40,928 nucleotides of DNA. Origin: Coriobacteriia bacterium. Its GTDB lineage: Bacteria > Actinomycetota > Coriobacteriia > Coriobacteriales > Eggerthellaceae. The DNA lies in contig JAUNIP010000012.1 of NCBI GenBank assembly GCA_030523425.1, positions 1 through 40,928 on the forward strand. The letters run 5' to 3'. The notes under the pieces were generated by a model that saw nothing but the letters and a program-made list of their open reading frames with translations, made no database searches and had not been told where the DNA came from. A program made the translations under genes and the position numbers. This document shows positions 24,352 to 31,530 of this stretch, piece after piece (the stretch's first letter is position 1; every line of letters begins with the position of its first letter).

Positions 24352-25653
24352 ATGCTCTTCAAAGACATCGCCATTCTGGATGAGAACTTCGACTACGCCG
24401 CCGGCATGTGGGTGGGCGTGAAAGATGACACGATTGACTACATTGGCGCTTCAGCCCCCGAAAACGCCGCCGATTACGGCGAGACCTACGACGGCGCCGG
24501 CAAGCTGTTGATGCCCGCCTTCTACAACGCGCACGCCCACGCGCCTATGACGTTGCTGCGCGGATACGCGGAAAACGCCCCGCTGCAGCAGTGGCTCAAC
24601 GAAATGGTGTGGCCCTTCGAGGCTAAGATGAACGGCGAAGACAACTACTGGGCAACCGCCCTTTCCTGTGCCGAAATGATGCGCTTCGGCTGCGTCAGTT
24701 TTTCGGACATGTACTACCACACGCCCCTGCGCGCCAAAGCCGTTGGCGAAGCCGGCATGAAGGCCAACCTGTGCGAAGGCCTGCTGGCGTTTGAGCCTAA
24801 GCCGTATAAGGAATATCCCGTCTGCCAGGCAAACGAAGAATACTTCAGCACGCTGCATGGCGCCTTTGACGGCCGCATCCTTATGGAGTACAACATCCAT
24901 GCGGAATATACGTCTAACCCCGTGGTGTGTGCCGACATTGCCCAGCTTGCCAAGGAAAAGGGCGCGGGCATCCACGTGCACATTTCCGAAACCAAAAACG
25001 AGCACGAAGAGTGCAAGCAGCGCCACGACGGCATGACGCCGGTGCAGTACTTCGACAGCCTGGGCGTGCTAGATGTGCCGGTAACCGCCGCGCACTGCGT
25101 GTGGGTGGAAGAAGACGACATGGACATCATGGCGCAAAAGGGTGTCACCTGCGTGTGCAACCCTGCTTCCAATATGAAGCTGGCCAGCGGTTTCGCGCCC
25201 ATTCCGCGCATGCTGGAAAAGGGCATCAACGTGGCCTTGGGCACCGACGGCATGGCTTCCAACAACAACCATGACATGATGCAGGATATGTATCTGATGG
25301 CGCTTCTGTACAAGGGCAACCAACTTGATCCCACCGTTATCACCCCCAAGCAGGCGCTGTATGCTGCCACCCGCGGCGGCGCGTTGGCCCAGGGGCGTGC
25401 GGACTGCGGCCTGGTGAAGGTTGGCTTCAAGGCCGACCTGTGCGTGCTTGACGTAACGGGCCCTGCATGGGCGCCCATGCACAACCCGCTGTGCAACGTG
25501 GTGTATGCGGGCCACGGGTCTGACGTGGTGCTAACCCTGTGCGACGGCAAGAAGATCTACGAAAACGGCGTGTACTTTGGCGTGGACGTGGAAAAGGCGA
25601 AGGCCGAAGTGACCAGCCGCTTGCAGCGCATCTGCGAAGAGCTGAAGGCATAG
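24352..25653 (+). CDS. MTA/SAH deaminase-type amidohydrolase
   Basis: The 433-residue protein belongs to the MtaD/SsnA branch of the amidohydrolase superfamily. These enzymes deaminate S-adenosylhomocysteine, 5'-methylthioadenosine and often 5'-deoxyadenosine. Metal-binding signatures are present: NAHAHAP (H61, H63), HVHISET, AHCVWV and the catalytic Asp in GTDGMASNNNHDM. YNIHAEYTSNP is also conserved. The length is normal for the group. ACAGGGGAAAGGA provides the ribosome site. The promoter overlaps operator A, the same motif that flanks the ArsM/ArsS operon 2.6 kb downstream. This suggests a job in recycling SAH and 5'-deoxyadenosine made by those SAM enzymes. Substrate choice is inferred from family, not seen. 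Confidence 0.85.
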   Translation: MLFKDIAILDENFDYAAGMWVGVKDDTIDYIGASAPENAADYGETYDGAGKLLMPAFYNAHAHAPMTLLRGYAENAPLQQWLNEMVWPFEAKMNGEDNYWATALSCAEMMRFGCVSFSDMYYHTPLRAKAVGEAGMKANLCEGLLAFEPKPYKEYPVCQANEEYFSTLHGAFDGRILMEYNIHAEYTSNPVVCADIAQLAKEKGAGIHVHISETKNEHEECKQRHDGMTPVQYFDSLGVLDVPVTAAHCVWVEEDDMDIMAQKGVTCVCNPASNMKLASGFAPIPRMLEKGINVALGTDGMASNNNHDMMQDMYLMALLYKGNQLDPTVITPKQALYAATRGGALAQGRADCGLVKVGFKADLCVLDVTGPAWAPMHNPLCNVVYAGHGSDVVLTLCDGKKIYENGVYFGVDVEKAKAEVTSRLQRICEELKA

Positions 25654-25684
25654 CGGCCAAGAGTACGCTATCATGGGTGCAACC

Positions 25685-25719
25685 GCGGGCGGGCCCCTTG
25701 GGGGTTCGCCCGCTTTGTT
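25685..25719 (+). terminator. Terminator after the deaminase gene
   Basis: GCGGGCG (25685-25691) pairs with CGCCCGC (25707-25713), with a further CCCC/GGGG pairing inside, followed by TTTGTT. Confidence 0.75.
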
Positions 25720-25774
25720 GCTACGGGACGTTGCGCGGGCGCATGACCTGCGTTGAACTGCTAAGGAGAAACCC

Positions 25775-26593
25775 ATGAAAGCACTCATTCCCGCTGCTGG
25801 CCTAGGTTCGCGTTTCTTGCCGGCCACGAAGGCCCAACCCAAGGAAATGCTGCTGGTGGTGGACAAGCCGGCCATCCAGTATGTGGTGGAAGAAGGCTTG
25901 GCTTCCGCGGCCGACGAAGTGGTCATCATCAACAGCCGCGAAAAGAAGTCCATAGAAGAGCACTTCAGCCCCGCGCCGGAATTGGTGGCCATGCTGCGCG
26001 AACGCGGTAAAAGCGCGTACGCAGACGCCGTGGAGCACGCGGGCAACCTGAATGTGAGCTACGTGTACCAGGACGAACCGTTGGGCTTGGGACACGCCAT
26101 TTACTGCGCGGCCGAAAAGACCGCGGGCGAGCCTTTTTATGTGCTGTTAGGCGATGTGTTGGTGCCCGACAACAAGATGCTGCCTGCCATGCAGGCCATA
26201 TCTGACGCGCACAACGGCGCCAGCGTGATTGCCGTCATGCCCGTGCCCGAAGAAGAGGTCAGCCGCTTCGGCGTGATTGCGGGTGCCGCGGTGTCTGACG
26301 ATGTGTGGAAGATTTCCAGCTTGGTGGAAAAGCCTGCCGTGGAAGACGCGCCTTCCAACTTGGCGGTGTTCGGGCGCTACCTGCTTTCGCCCCGCGTGAT
26401 GGAGCTTTTGGCCAACGCCAAGCCCACAACCGGCGGCGAAATCCAGCTGACCGACGCCCTTGACGCCGTGCTGCAGGAAGAAGAGATGTACGCCCTGATC
26501 ATAGATCCTGCCGACGGCTTCGACACCGGCACCATAGAAAGCTGGCTGGAAACCAACAACGTGCTGTACCAGCGCCAAAAAGATGGCAAGTAA
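25775..26593 (+). CDS. galU: UTP-glucose-1-phosphate uridylyltransferase
   Basis: The 272-residue nucleotidyltransferase makes UDP-glucose from UTP and glucose-1-phosphate for cell-surface sugars. The N-terminal LIPAAGLGSRFLPATKAQPKE is the nucleotide-binding signature. YVYQDEPLGLGHAIYCA, LLGDVLVPD, GVIAG and VEKPAVEDAPSNLAVFGRYLL follow in family order, and FDTGTIESWLETN is near the end. It is slightly shorter than the usual 290 residues. CTAAGGAGAAACCC gives a strong ribosome site. A terminator lies on each side, so it is probably monocistronic. It carries no operator of the ATANTAGAC type. Confidence 0.94.
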   Translation: MKALIPAAGLGSRFLPATKAQPKEMLLVVDKPAIQYVVEEGLASAADEVVIINSREKKSIEEHFSPAPELVAMLRERGKSAYADAVEHAGNLNVSYVYQDEPLGLGHAIYCAAEKTAGEPFYVLLGDVLVPDNKMLPAMQAISDAHNGASVIAVMPVPEEEVSRFGVIAGAAVSDDVWKISSLVEKPAVEDAPSNLAVFGRYLLSPRVMELLANAKPTTGGEIQLTDALDAVLQEEEMYALIIDPADGFDTGTIESWLETNNVLYQRQKDGK

Positions 26594-26618
26594 TCCGCCA
26601 CTCGTCATTTTTAATAGC

Positions 26619-26651
26619 AGAACGAGCCGCCCAGGCGGCTCGTTCTTCGTT
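26619..26651 (+). terminator. Terminator of galU
   Basis: AGAACGAGCCGCC (26619-26631) is the exact reverse complement of 26634-26646, giving a 13-bp stem with a minimal loop, followed by TCGTT. Confidence 0.8.
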
Positions 26652-26700
26652 AAGGAGGGACCAAAAGGGGGTTTCGAATGTGCTTGTGGTGTTCGAGCCC

Positions 26701-26746
26701 TGTTTCAGACCACTACCTATAATAGACTTAGTCCATTAATTGTCAA
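26701..26746 (-). promoter_or_regulatory. Left outward-facing promoter-operator module (operator B)
   Basis: Operator B occupies 26719-26739: halves ATAATAGAC and GTCCATTAA. On the minus strand TTGACA (26746-26741) and TATTAT (26724-26719) are 16 bp apart, a good promoter that fires leftward, away from the operon. On the plus strand the same bases give a perfect TATAAT (26718-26723) that could serve the operon, though no -35 is visible. The predicted minus-strand RNA would start with GGTAGTGGTCTGAAAC-like sequence. The 46-bp module matches the one at 31435-31480 at 34 of 46 positions without gaps, in mirror orientation. Confidence 0.6.
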
Positions 26747-26902
26747 CGGATTATTTTCCTCTTCTCATAACCGTCACATATCAAAGGCGAACGGCGTTTG
26801 TCTCGCTTGGACAAATCGTGTTCCCTCAGCGCGAAAAAAGCGCGTCTGGCAAGAATGGTGCTTTCTTCATTATGACGTGTCTGGTAGGATGGCCTAAAGC
26901 CT
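26747..26902 (+). other. AT-richer leader between operators B and C
   Basis: This 156-base stretch has no supported gene: the open frame running through it starts at a TTG without a ribosome site. It is clearly richer in A and T than its surroundings. It contains a hairpin TTTGTC/GACAAA (26797-26815) and a second short one, GCGC-GAAAAAA-GCGC (about 26829-26843). It may be an untranslated leader if transcription starts at operator B. Confidence 0.4.
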
Positions 26903-26923
26903 ATAGTAGACAAGGTCAACTAT
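26903..26923 (+). promoter_or_regulatory. Operator C, proximal to the ArsM-like gene
   Basis: Left half ATAGTAGAC, spacer AAG, right half GTCAACTAT, the most symmetric of the four sites. TATAGT (26902-26907) may be the -10 box of the operon; the -35 is poor, which suggests an activator or an alternative start at operator B. The site ends 20 bases before ATG 26944. Confidence 0.6.
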
Positions 26924-26943
26924 CTGAGAAAAGAGGTTTCACT

Positions 26944-28044
26944 ATGCGTCTTGCCGACTATCCTGCTGCTTACCGTATTTCCACCGACTATCAAGACTAT
27001 TACGACAAGTTGGCCGCTGCTCAGGGCACAGACCCCCTGGCAACCGCCCGTACGCGTGACGCCGAAGGCACCATGACTCCGCTGGCGCGCGACGTCATGT
27101 TCAACGTGTCCGCCGAAATCAAGAACACCTTCAACGAATACGCCTGCAACGTGCCGCCGCTGCTGGAAAGCTGCACCGTGGTGAACCTGTGCAGCGGTTC
27201 CGGCCGTGACCTGTATGTGTTGGCCCAGCTGGTGGGCGAAAACGGCAAGGTGATTGGCGTGGAGCCCAATGCTGCCCGCCGCGCCATAGCCGAAAAGTAC
27301 CTGACCAAGGAAATCAAGCAGTTCGGTTACGCTGCCAGCAACGTGGAGCTGGTGGCCGGCTGCCCCGAAGATCTGTCCATGATTGCCAGCGATACGGCCG
27401 ACGTGGTGTACTCCAACTGCACGTTCAACGCTTCGCCTGACAAGTACGCTTACCTGTGCGAAGTGCAGCGCGTGCTGAAGACCGGCGGCGAATTCTACTT
27501 CACCGACGTGTTTTCCGACTGTCGCTTGGACCCCGAAATTGCCAACAACATTGCTTACCGCGCAGAATACCTGGGCGGGGCCATGTATATCAACGACTTC
27601 CGCCGCTTGAGCTACCTGGCTGGCTTCAACGACCCGCGCTACTTGGTGACCAACAAGACCATCCTGACCGAAGAAGAGCAGTCCCACTACCCGCAGGCCG
27701 CCTTCGCCACCATCACGTGCCGCCTGATGAACTCCGAAGTGTCCGATGACGTGTGCGAAAACTTCGGTGAATACATTGCCTATAACGGTCAGCTGCCCGA
27801 CTTCCCGGAATACTTCCTGTTCGACAAGGACATCAAGTTTCCCACGGGCAAGGAATGCCAGGTGTGCAACAATGTGGCCGCTGTGGCTGCGTACGGCAGC
27901 CGCTACGCCAAGGTGTTCACCTACAAGGGCAGCCAAGCGCACCATATTGGCGACACGCACGGCGACCACATCATCAAGGTGGCGCCCGACTTCGATGGCA
28001 TCGCTGACGAAGACGACCAGCCCATTATGGCTTCTTGCTGCTAA
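26944..28044 (+). CDS. Diverged ArsM-like SAM methyltransferase
   Basis: The 366-residue protein is a paralogue of the ArsM half of the third gene in this operon. Shared blocks include the SAM loop VVNLCSGSGRDLYVLAQLVG (about 79-98, versus VLDLGCGTGRD), SNCTFNASPDK (156-167), RVLKTGGEFYFTDVFSD, and the C-terminal CENFGEYIAYNGQLP to SRYAKVF region. The SNC cysteine (C159) is kept. The GEC cysteine that binds arsenic in classical ArsM is Y209, and the N-terminal CC pair is absent. Instead the protein has CQVC (305-308), a His-rich HHIGDTHGDH segment and a terminal CC (365-366). It probably binds a metal or metalloid but may not be an arsenite methyltransferase. AAGAGG precedes ATG 26944. It is first in the operon. 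Confidence 0.78.
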   Translation: MRLADYPAAYRISTDYQDYYDKLAAAQGTDPLATARTRDAEGTMTPLARDVMFNVSAEIKNTFNEYACNVPPLLESCTVVNLCSGSGRDLYVLAQLVGENGKVIGVEPNAARRAIAEKYLTKEIKQFGYAASNVELVAGCPEDLSMIASDTADVVYSNCTFNASPDKYAYLCEVQRVLKTGGEFYFTDVFSDCRLDPEIANNIAYRAEYLGGAMYINDFRRLSYLAGFNDPRYLVTNKTILTEEEQSHYPQAAFATITCRLMNSEVSDDVCENFGEYIAYNGQLPDFPEYFLFDKDIKFPTGKECQVCNNVAAVAAYGSRYAKVFTYKGSQAHHIGDTHGDHIIKVAPDFDGIADEDDQPIMASCC

Positions 28045-28063
28045 GCTAGGGCGCATGATATAC

Positions 28064-28087
28064 GGGGGCCGGTGCGCGCCGGTCCCC
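28064..28087 (+). other. Intercistronic hairpin
   Basis: GGGGGCCGGT (28064-28073) pairs with the segment ending in GCCGGTCCCC (28078-28087), with G:T wobbles. CTTCTT-like bases follow and then the cobW ribosome site. It may attenuate or stabilise the upstream transcript and so set the ratio of the first to later products. Confidence 0.45.
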
Positions 28088-28104
28088 TTCTTGAAGGAGA
28101 GTGC

Positions 28105-29265
28105 ATGGACAACGTAACAAATTCGCTGATGGGCGGCGCGGCCGAAGCCGTGCCCACCAAGCAAAGTGACGTATCTCGCGAAAAGATTCGTTTCATGGTG
28201 GTCAGCGGCTTTCTGGGCGCGGGCAAAACCACCACTATGATTGCCTTAGGCGAGCACATGTGCAAAACCTACGGCGAAACGGCCATTATCGCCAATGACC
28301 TGGGCGCGAATTTGGTGGACACCAACCTGACCCAGACCAGCGGCTGCACGGTGGCCGAAATTGCTTCCGGGTGCATCTGCTACCAGATGGACAACACCGT
28401 CGACCAGATTCGCCGCCTGCGCGACAAGGACGGCGCGGTGTTTGTGATGAGCGACATCCCGGGCTGTGGCGTGGGCGCGCTTGACCATGTGTACCATACG
28501 CTGGCGGACAACAACGCCGACGAGTTCATCCTAAGCCCCTTCACGGTCATCGTGGATCCGGAGCGCCTGCGCATGATCATGCCCGAACGGGCCGACATCA
28601 ACCTGCCGGAAGAGTTGGTGTATTTGCTGCAGCTGCAGCTGGAAGAAGCCGACTTGGTGGTGCTGAACAAGTGCGACACGCTTGCGCCCGAAGACATAGA
28701 GCGCTACGTGGACTTCCTGCACACGGCCTGCCCGGACATCCCGGTGCTCACCATTTCGGCGCTTGAGCGCACCGGCATTGAAGAGTTGGCCGATTTCGTG
28801 ACCACGCACGTCAGCGCGCTGAAGAACTTCTCCGTGCGCGACAACGAACGCTTCGCCGAAGCGGAAACGAAGCTGACCTGGTACAACCGTCGCGTGTACT
28901 TCAAGACATTGGATGGTTCCAAGATTGATTTCAACGCCGCCATCGAAGACCTTATCGAAGAGATTCGCATGGGGCTTATTGAGCGCAAGCGCAACGTGCC
29001 GCACCTGAAGATGTTCGCCACCAGCGGAAACGGCGACTTCAACAAGGCCAGCCTGATAGGCGTGGACTACGACATAGAATACGCGCAGCAGATGCTGCGG
29101 CCGCACAAGAACGCGCGCATGATCATCAACGCGCGTGCCGTGTGCGAAAGCCGGCCCATGGCGCGCATTGTGGACGACGCCATAGACGCGGTGTGCGACA
29201 AGTACAACTTGGACTGCCAGGTGTTTTTCACCGAATGCTTCGGCATGGGCGACGAAGGCCGCTAA
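28105..29265 (+). CDS. CobW/G3E-family GTPase
   Basis: The 386-residue P-loop GTPase belongs to the G3E family (CobW, UreG, HypB, MeaB), which load metals or cofactors into target enzymes. Walker A is GFLGAGKTT (35-43), the switch region includes IIANDLG, the metal-binding loop is SGCICYQ (C90, C92; the common GCxCC with the third Cys replaced by Tyr), and the guanine-specificity motif is NKCD (188-191). The C-terminal part (about 245-386) is not the standard CobW C-domain that I can recognise. GAAGGAGAG precedes ATG 28105. It sits between the two methyltransferase genes, suggesting it serves one of them, for instance in metal or metalloid delivery; that is inference. Confidence 0.85.
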   Translation: MDNVTNSLMGGAAEAVPTKQSDVSREKIRFMVVSGFLGAGKTTTMIALGEHMCKTYGETAIIANDLGANLVDTNLTQTSGCTVAEIASGCICYQMDNTVDQIRRLRDKDGAVFVMSDIPGCGVGALDHVYHTLADNNADEFILSPFTVIVDPERLRMIMPERADINLPEELVYLLQLQLEEADLVVLNKCDTLAPEDIERYVDFLHTACPDIPVLTISALERTGIEELADFVTTHVSALKNFSVRDNERFAEAETKLTWYNRRVYFKTLDGSKIDFNAAIEDLIEEIRMGLIERKRNVPHLKMFATSGNGDFNKASLIGVDYDIEYAQQMLRPHKNARMIINARAVCESRPMARIVDDAIDAVCDKYNLDCQVFFTECFGMGDEGR

Positions 29266-29319
29266 CGGGGGGATTTCGGCCCGCTGCGTGATGCGGCGGC
29301 CAAACGAGGAGGAGTTTGC

Positions 29320-31371
29320 GTGACTGATTCCGACATTCGCGCGAAGGTTCAGGCGTACTACGGGTCGTTTTTGCAAGAGTCGGATGACCTGCGTACCGAT
29401 GCGTGCTGCTGTTCTGAAACACCGCCGCCGAAGTACGTGCTAGACGCGCTGAACGACATAGAAGATGACATCTTGGACCACTTCTACGGCTGCGGCAGCC
29501 CCATCCCGCCGGCGCTGGAAGGCGCCACGGTGCTGGATTTGGGCTGCGGCACGGGGCGCGATGTGTACATTGCGTCCAAGCTGGTGGGGCCTACCGGCCA
29601 TGTCATAGGCGTGGACATGACGCCTTCGCAGCTGGATTTCGCGCGCAAGTACGAAGCTGCCCAGATGGAGCGCTTCGGGTTTGCGGAAAGCAACGTGGAG
29701 TTCGTGGAAAGCTACATAGAAGACATGGCCGCCATTCCCAGCGAAAGCGTGGACGTGGTCATTTCCAATTGCGTGGTGAACCTGTCGCCGTTCAAGAATC
29801 AACTGTTCGCGGAAGTGTTTCGCGTGCTGAAGCCCGGTGGCGAACTGTTCTTTTCCGACATCTTCAGCGACCGGCGCGTGCCCGAAGGCTTTTACGACGA
29901 CCCTGTGCTGCGCGGCGAATGCCTTTCGGGGGCCATGTACATAGAAGACTTCCGGCGCATGCTGGCCGAAAACGGCGTGGCCACGTTCTACGACGTGGAA
30001 TGCGACGAGGTGCACATCGGCGACTTGCGCATTGCCACCAAGCTGGGTTGCATTGGCTTTTACAGCCACACCGTGCGCGCCGTGAAGGGCGTGGATTTAG
30101 AGTCGCGCGAAGAAGACTACGGGCAGGTGGCCACGTATTTGGGCACCATGCCGGAAAACAAGCGCTACTTCGATTTGAGTTCGCAGGTGCGCCTGATCAA
30201 GGGGCGCCCCGTGGCTGTAAGCGGCAATATGGCCGCCCTGCTGCAGGGCAGCCGCTACGCTCCGCACTTCACCATTACGCCCCGCAAGCAGCATAGGGGT
30301 GGGTTTGACTTCGCCGCCGCCAACCAGGCGCTGGCGCTGCAGAAGGAGAAAGAGCGCATCGGTTTGGCCGATTTGCAGGACGCCTGCGCCGCGCTGGGCA
30401 TTGAGCCGTGGGAACAGCGCGTGCATGACAAGGGCTTCTTGGAAACCACCACGCTTACCACCATGCAGGTGAACGTCACCTACAAGTGCAACCTGGCGTG
30501 CAACCACTGCTACCTGCAGTGCAGCCCCAAAAACGACCAGGAAATGAGCCGAGAAACCATGGAAGCGGTGCTGGTGGCGTTTCGCACCGGCGGCTTTAAG
30601 ACCATGGACATCACAGGCGGTTCGCCGGAGATGAATCCCAACTTGGAATGGTTCATTGGTCAGGCCGCTCAGCTTGCCGACGAAGTGATTGTGCGCTCCA
30701 ACCTGACCATCCTGCAGCTGCCCGAGTATCACCATTTCATGCAGGTGTACGCTGCCAACAAGGTGAAACTGGTGTGCAGCCTGCCATATTTCACCCAGCT
30801 GGGTTGCGACAACCAGCGCGGCGGGGGCGTGTTTCGCAAGGTGATGGACAGCTTGCACGAACTGAATGAGCTGGGGTATGGGCGCACGCCTGAACTGCAG
30901 ATTGACCTGGTGTACAACGTGGACGGCCCCTTCCTGCCGCCCGACCAGCGAGAATTGGCCGATCTGTACAAGTACGAGCTGCAGCGCGCCGAAGGGGTGG
31001 ACTTCAACGGCATGTACGCGTTCAACAACTACTGCCTGGGTCGCTTCGCCAACCAAATGAAAGCGCAGCAGAAGTTCGACTACTACCTGAAGCTGCTTTC
31101 CGACAACTACAACGGCGCCGTGGTGGCGCGCATCATGTGTCGCAGCCAGATCAACGTGGACTGGGACGGCGGCCTGTACGACTGCGAAGTGAACCACGTG
31201 TTAGGGCTGCCCATCAACGGGCCTGCCAACGTGCGCGACATTGTGGATGCGCCGCTTGCCAAGCGCACCATTGTTTCCAGCCCCATCTGTTACAGCTGTT
31301 CGGCGGGTTGCGGTTCCAGCTGTGGCGGCAGCTTGCTGGAAAAGCAGATGGCCGAAGAAGCGGCGTTTTAG
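29320..31371 (+). CDS. ArsM-ArsS fusion: methyltransferase plus arsenosugar-type radical SAM enzyme
   Basis: The 683-residue protein joins two enzymes usually encoded separately. Residues 1-330 are a full ArsM: the CCC at 29-31, YGCGSP, SAM loop VLDLGCGTGRD (71-81), GVDMTPSQL, SNCVVNLSP (C151), GECLSGAMY (C201), then EDYGQVATYLGTMP and the end block SRYAPHF. Both arsenic-binding cysteines are kept. Residues about 375-683 are ArsS-like radical SAM: C390-x3-C394-x2-C397, MDITGGSPEMNP, VRSNLTILQLPEY, DLVYNVDGPFLPP, and a C-terminal cysteine set (C607, C622, C657, C660, C664, C668 in CYSCSAGCGSSCGG). In known pathways ArsM makes methylarsenicals and ArsS adds a 5'-deoxyadenosyl group to form arsenosugar precursors. 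GTG 29320 follows AGGAGGAG by five bases. Confidence 0.85.
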   Translation: MTDSDIRAKVQAYYGSFLQESDDLRTDACCCSETPPPKYVLDALNDIEDDILDHFYGCGSPIPPALEGATVLDLGCGTGRDVYIASKLVGPTGHVIGVDMTPSQLDFARKYEAAQMERFGFAESNVEFVESYIEDMAAIPSESVDVVISNCVVNLSPFKNQLFAEVFRVLKPGGELFFSDIFSDRRVPEGFYDDPVLRGECLSGAMYIEDFRRMLAENGVATFYDVECDEVHIGDLRIATKLGCIGFYSHTVRAVKGVDLESREEDYGQVATYLGTMPENKRYFDLSSQVRLIKGRPVAVSGNMAALLQGSRYAPHFTITPRKQHRGGFDFAAANQALALQKEKERIGLADLQDACAALGIEPWEQRVHDKGFLETTTLTTMQVNVTYKCNLACNHCYLQCSPKNDQEMSRETMEAVLVAFRTGGFKTMDITGGSPEMNPNLEWFIGQAAQLADEVIVRSNLTILQLPEYHHFMQVYAANKVKLVCSLPYFTQLGCDNQRGGGVFRKVMDSLHELNELGYGRTPELQIDLVYNVDGPFLPPDQRELADLYKYELQRAEGVDFNGMYAFNNYCLGRFANQMKAQQKFDYYLKLLSDNYNGAVVARIMCRSQINVDWDGGLYDCEVNHVLGLPINGPANVRDIVDAPLAKRTIVSSPICYSCSAGCGSSCGGSLLEKQMAEEAAF

Positions 31372-31434
31372 GCAGGGGAAAGGTAGTGGATTTAATCTAA
31401 TATTTGATTGCCGCAAATTTTTTTGAAATAGCTA

Positions 31435-31480
31435 TTGACTTATAGTAGACATCATCTATTATAGGTATCGGTCTGAAACG
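31435..31480 (+). promoter_or_regulatory. Right outward-facing promoter-operator module (operator D)
   Basis: TTGACT (31435-31440) and TATTAT (31457-31462) are 16 bp apart. Operator D (31442-31462: halves ATAGTAGAC and ATCTATTAT) fills the spacer and -10 box exactly, the classic layout for repression. The promoter faces away from the ArsM-ArsS operon. Bases to 31480 continue the match with the left module, including GGTCTGAAAC in the predicted 5' end of the RNA. Confidence 0.65.
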
Positions 31481-31522
31481 CAGAACCCGGATGAAGTGAA
31501 GCGCATCCGGGTTCATCTTTTT
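31469..31522 (+). ncRNA. Candidate operator-controlled short RNA, about 54 nt
   Basis: Transcription from the right-hand module should start near 31469 and meet a strong terminator ending near 31522. The result is a short RNA with a GGTCTGAAAC-containing 5' end and one hairpin. No coding sequence fits. It may instead be only the terminator region of the ArsS operon with an incidental promoter. Confidence 0.4.
31483..31522 (+). terminator. Terminator after the ArsM-ArsS operon
   Basis: GAACCCGGATG (31483-31493) pairs with CATCCGGGTTC (31504-31514), followed by ATCTTTTT. It ends both read-through from the operon and the outward promoter. Confidence 0.85.
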
Positions 31523-31530
31523 GTGGAAGC

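Noticed and set aside
26679-26723. 14-codon leader peptide (ATG 26679) after an AAGGAGG sequence
   Set aside because: The ribosome-like site lies about 21 bases from the ATG, too far for initiation, and no attenuator structure follows.
26740-26943. 68-codon N-terminal extension of the ArsM-like protein from TTG 26740
   Set aside because: It has no ribosome site, it would cross operator C, and homology with the paralogue begins after ATG 26944.
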